From: Mycolicibacterium goodii
GTDB taxonomy: Bacteria > Actinomycetota > Actinomycetes > Mycobacteriales > Mycobacteriaceae
Length of the DNA: 64,000 nucleotides
Assembly: GCF_001187505.1 (NCBI RefSeq)
Contig: NZ_CP012150.1
Location: 2,046,001-2,110,000 of the forward strand
Direction of reading: 5' to 3'
Part shown: in pieces, positions 62,190 through 64,000 of the stretch
Layout of the letters: every line of letters begins with the position of its first letter
How positions within the stretch are numbered: position 1 is the first letter of the stretch
Notes under the pieces: model-generated
Seen by the model: the letters and a program-made list of their open reading frames with translations, nothing else
What the model was told of the DNA's origin: nothing
Databases searched by the model: none
Made by a program: the position numbers and the translations under genes

Positions 62190-63334
62190 AATGCAGTGTG
62201 GGGTTACATCCGACCAACTCCGACGACTGGGAGCGAGTTCTGGCCGACGATTACACCCGCCCACCGTCTCCGCCCGATCACGAGATCTGGCACCGGGCAT
62301 TGCGCATCGTCGACCTCGCTGACGAACTGGGTTTCGACAACCTCTGGACGACGGAGCATCACGTCACGCCGTACGGCATGATCCCGAATCCCCTGACATT
62401 CCTGTCCTTTGTCGCCGGGAGGACCCAGAACCTCGGTGTCGGCACTTCTGTGATGGTGCTGCCGTGGTGGCAGCAGCCTCTGCGGGCCGCTGAGGAGATC
62501 GCGATGGTCGACACCTTCCTCCGTGGTCGCGAGCTCACGATCGGGGTCGGCCGCGGAATCGCCAAGAGCGAGTACGATGCTCTCGGCGTCGACCGCTCCC
62601 AGGGACGCGAGAGGTTCCGCGAGGCACTCGACATCATCCGCCTTGCCCTTCGGGAGGAGAGCTTCTCCTACGACGGCGAGCACTATCAGGTCTCGCAGAC
62701 TTCGATGCGGCCCCGTCCGGTGCACGCGGACCGCATCATCGACAATATGGTCGGCGCGTTCACCAGCGGTGATTCTCTGCAGATGATGGCGGATGCCGGC
62801 CTGGGCATGATGTTCACGGGTGGAAAGCCGCTGGAGGCCTGCGCCGAGGACGTCGCGCTGTTCAACGCCGCGCGGCGGCAGCGAGGTCTGGAACCGACAA
62901 AACCCATCGTCGTCAACTTCACGCTGTGTACGGATTCGAAGACTAACGCCGATATCGGCCGGAAGTCGTTCTCACGGTTGTCTGCTGAGATCGGCTGGCA
63001 CTACAAGATGGGTGACGCGGCTCAGTTCGAAGGAGTCAAGGGCTACGAATCCTATCTCCAGCAGGCCAAAGAAGCTGCAGGTAAATCGATCACAGCTTTC
63101 GGGCGAGTCGATGACCTGGTGCTCGCGGGCAATCCGGACGAAATCATCGCCCGCTTGCAGCCGCTCCTGACGTCGTTGGCGGCCAAGGAGGTTCAGTTCC
63201 AGTTCCTTTTCGCCGACATCCCACTGGACCTCGCGGAGTCCAGCATCAAGCTCTTCGCCAAGGAGGTCATGCCGATGGTCAAGGAACTCGAGGTGCCCCT
63301 CAGCGAGGAGCTTTCCGGAATGTCCGTCGTCTGA
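62186..63334 (+). CDS. LLM-class flavin-dependent oxidoreductase (second)
   Basis: A 382-residue luciferase-family TIM barrel: IVDLADELGFDNLWTTEHHVTPYGM, GVGTSVMVLPWWQQPLRAAEE, and GRELTIGVGRGIAKSEYDALG. It is only distantly similar to the LLM protein at 32872 and may act on a different intermediate. The ATG overlaps the CoA-transferase stop, so it is part of the same operon; reduced flavin could come from the reductase at 34791. FMN versus F420 dependence cannot be settled from sequence. Confidence 0.9.
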   Translation: MKCSVGLHPTNSDDWERVLADDYTRPPSPPDHEIWHRALRIVDLADELGFDNLWTTEHHVTPYGMIPNPLTFLSFVAGRTQNLGVGTSVMVLPWWQQPLRAAEEIAMVDTFLRGRELTIGVGRGIAKSEYDALGVDRSQGRERFREALDIIRLALREESFSYDGEHYQVSQTSMRPRPVHADRIIDNMVGAFTSGDSLQMMADAGLGMMFTGGKPLEACAEDVALFNAARRQRGLEPTKPIVVNFTLCTDSKTNADIGRKSFSRLSAEIGWHYKMGDAAQFEGVKGYESYLQQAKEAAGKSITAFGRVDDLVLAGNPDEIIARLQPLLTSLAAKEVQFQFLFADIPLDLAESSIKLFAKEVMPMVKELEVPLSEELSGMSVV

Positions 63335-63341
63335 TCCGAGT

Positions 63342-63384
63342 CCGCTGGGTTATGGCTCGCCTATCGGCGGCCGTAACCCAGCGG
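63342..63384 (+). terminator. Hairpin after LLM gene, candidate terminator
   Basis: CCGCTGGGTTA (63342-63352) pairs with TAACCCAGCGG (63374-63384); the stem continues inward for five more pairs with one G-T wobble. It begins eight bases after the LLM stop, the position expected for an operon-end terminator. Confidence 0.65.
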
Positions 63385-63448
63385 CCAGGCCACGACTCCA
63401 GCCGCACAGCTGTTCACAGACGCGAACTCTCATCTCGGAGGTCAGCCC

Positions 63449-64000
63449 ATGCCACATCGAGTCACCGCTACCCAGCAGCAGTACACCACATTGTTGAGTC
63501 CGTTCCAGCTCGGCTCCATCGAACTCAAGAACCGAGTTGTGATGTTGCCCATGGGTGCACGCCAGAGCCGTGACGGCCTCGCGTCCGACGCCGATGTCGC
63601 GTGGCTCGAGGAAAGGGCGAGGGGTGGCGTCGGGCTGATCATCACCGGCGGCCAGTTGGCCAGCCCCACCGCCGTTGTTCCCAGCAATGCCGACGGTGCC
63701 CCCGGTAACGTGTACCGGCTCATGGAAGCCTTCCGGCCCGAGGGCGTCGACGCCGCGCGCCGACTGGTCACCGCCGTCCATTCACACGGGACGCGAATCA
63801 TCGGACAACTCGTGCACCAGGGGCGTGACAACTCCTTCCAGCCCGGGATCTCCTCTGCCGCACCGATCATGGCGCCGTCGCCGATCCGGACCCCTGGCGC
63901 CTCCGACACGCCACACGAACTCAGCTGCCACGAGATCGAGCAACTTGTCACGGACTTCGGAATCTCCGCGCGCAACCTGCAGGAGGCAGGTTACGACGGG
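63449..64000 (+). CDS. Old Yellow Enzyme family oxidoreductase, N-terminal part (runs off window)
   Basis: The first 184 codons of an NADH:flavin oxidoreductase/OYE-type TIM barrel: LLSPFQLGSIELKNRVVMLPMG, ASDADVAWLEERARGGVGLIITGG and IIGQLVHQGRDN, where the His/Gln-containing strand contacts FMN and substrate. This group includes enone reductases and 2,4-dienoyl-CoA reductase-like enzymes, often multi-domain. GGAGG (63438-63442) supports the ATG. In a terpenoid-type pathway it could reduce an unsaturated ketone. The C-terminus is outside the window. Confidence 0.9.
   Translation, partial: MPHRVTATQQQYTTLLSPFQLGSIELKNRVVMLPMGARQSRDGLASDADVAWLEERARGGVGLIITGGQLASPTAVVPSNADGAPGNVYRLMEAFRPEGVDAARRLVTAVHSHGTRIIGQLVHQGRDNSFQPGISSAAPIMAPSPIRTPGASDTPHELSCHEIEQLVTDFGISARNLQEAGYDG

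Overview
The DNA is GC-rich, genes are tightly packed with many ATGA/GTGA start-stop overlaps, and GTG/TTG starts are common. An MspA-class porin, a PknK-type kinase, a mycofactocin-type dehydrogenase and steroid-type acyl-CoA dehydrogenase pairs all point to a fast-growing Mycobacterium (Mycolicibacterium), close to M. smegmatis. The gene order before the porin resembles, from memory, the sugar-transport region upstream of mspB in M. smegmatis. No rRNA, tRNA, CRISPR array, insertion sequence or prophage was seen.

Region 1 (1-18.7 kb) is a carbohydrate uptake and breakdown island. It holds two complete CUT1 ABC importers (lipoprotein, two permeases, own ATPase), two GH4 glycosidases, a PfkB kinase, a KbaY/KbaZ-type tagatose-bisphosphate aldolase, an AgaS-type SIS protein, a BadF/NagK-type kinase, a DMT transporter and two DeoR repressors. 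Together these suggest ABC-based, PTS-independent use of galactosides, galactosamine or related amino sugars ending in tagatose-1,6-bisphosphate cleavage.

Region 2 (18.7-28.8 kb) contains a 36-residue ORF, an MspB-like porin, a PknK-like kinase, an SDR, a large LuxR/ATPase regulator, a quinone-oxidoreductase-like protein preceded by a Cys-containing 15-codon ORF, and a Ddn-type protein.

Region 3 (28.8-32.4 kb) has two IclR regulators flanking three small exported proteins, two of them tandem paralogues.

Region 4 (32.7-64 kb) is a large CoA-dependent catabolic cluster. It has two luciferase-like monooxygenases, a flavin reductase, a mycofactocin-type (carveol-dehydrogenase-like) SDR, an MHS transporter, two thiolase-like/DUF35 pairs without the thiolase cysteine, several MaoC hydratases, three acyl-CoA dehydrogenases, two acyl-CoA ligases, two class III CoA-transferases, a PrpD-family protein, an Asp/Glu-racemase-family protein and an Old Yellow Enzyme. 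The likely substrate is a cyclic, terpenoid- or steroid-like ketone or acid: alcohol to ketone, flavin-dependent oxygenation, CoA activation, dehydrogenation, hydration and retro-aldol cleavage. The exact substrate cannot be read from sequence.

Two recurring operator-like motifs appear to tie region 4 together: TTCG-N6-CGAA palindromes (IclR-like, seven seen) and ATGATCATAAGGAT boxes (three seen, one in front of a GntR gene). The most unusual single gene is at 56126-57643: a fusion of degenerate RibB-like and RibA-like domains to an apparently intact riboflavin-kinase domain.
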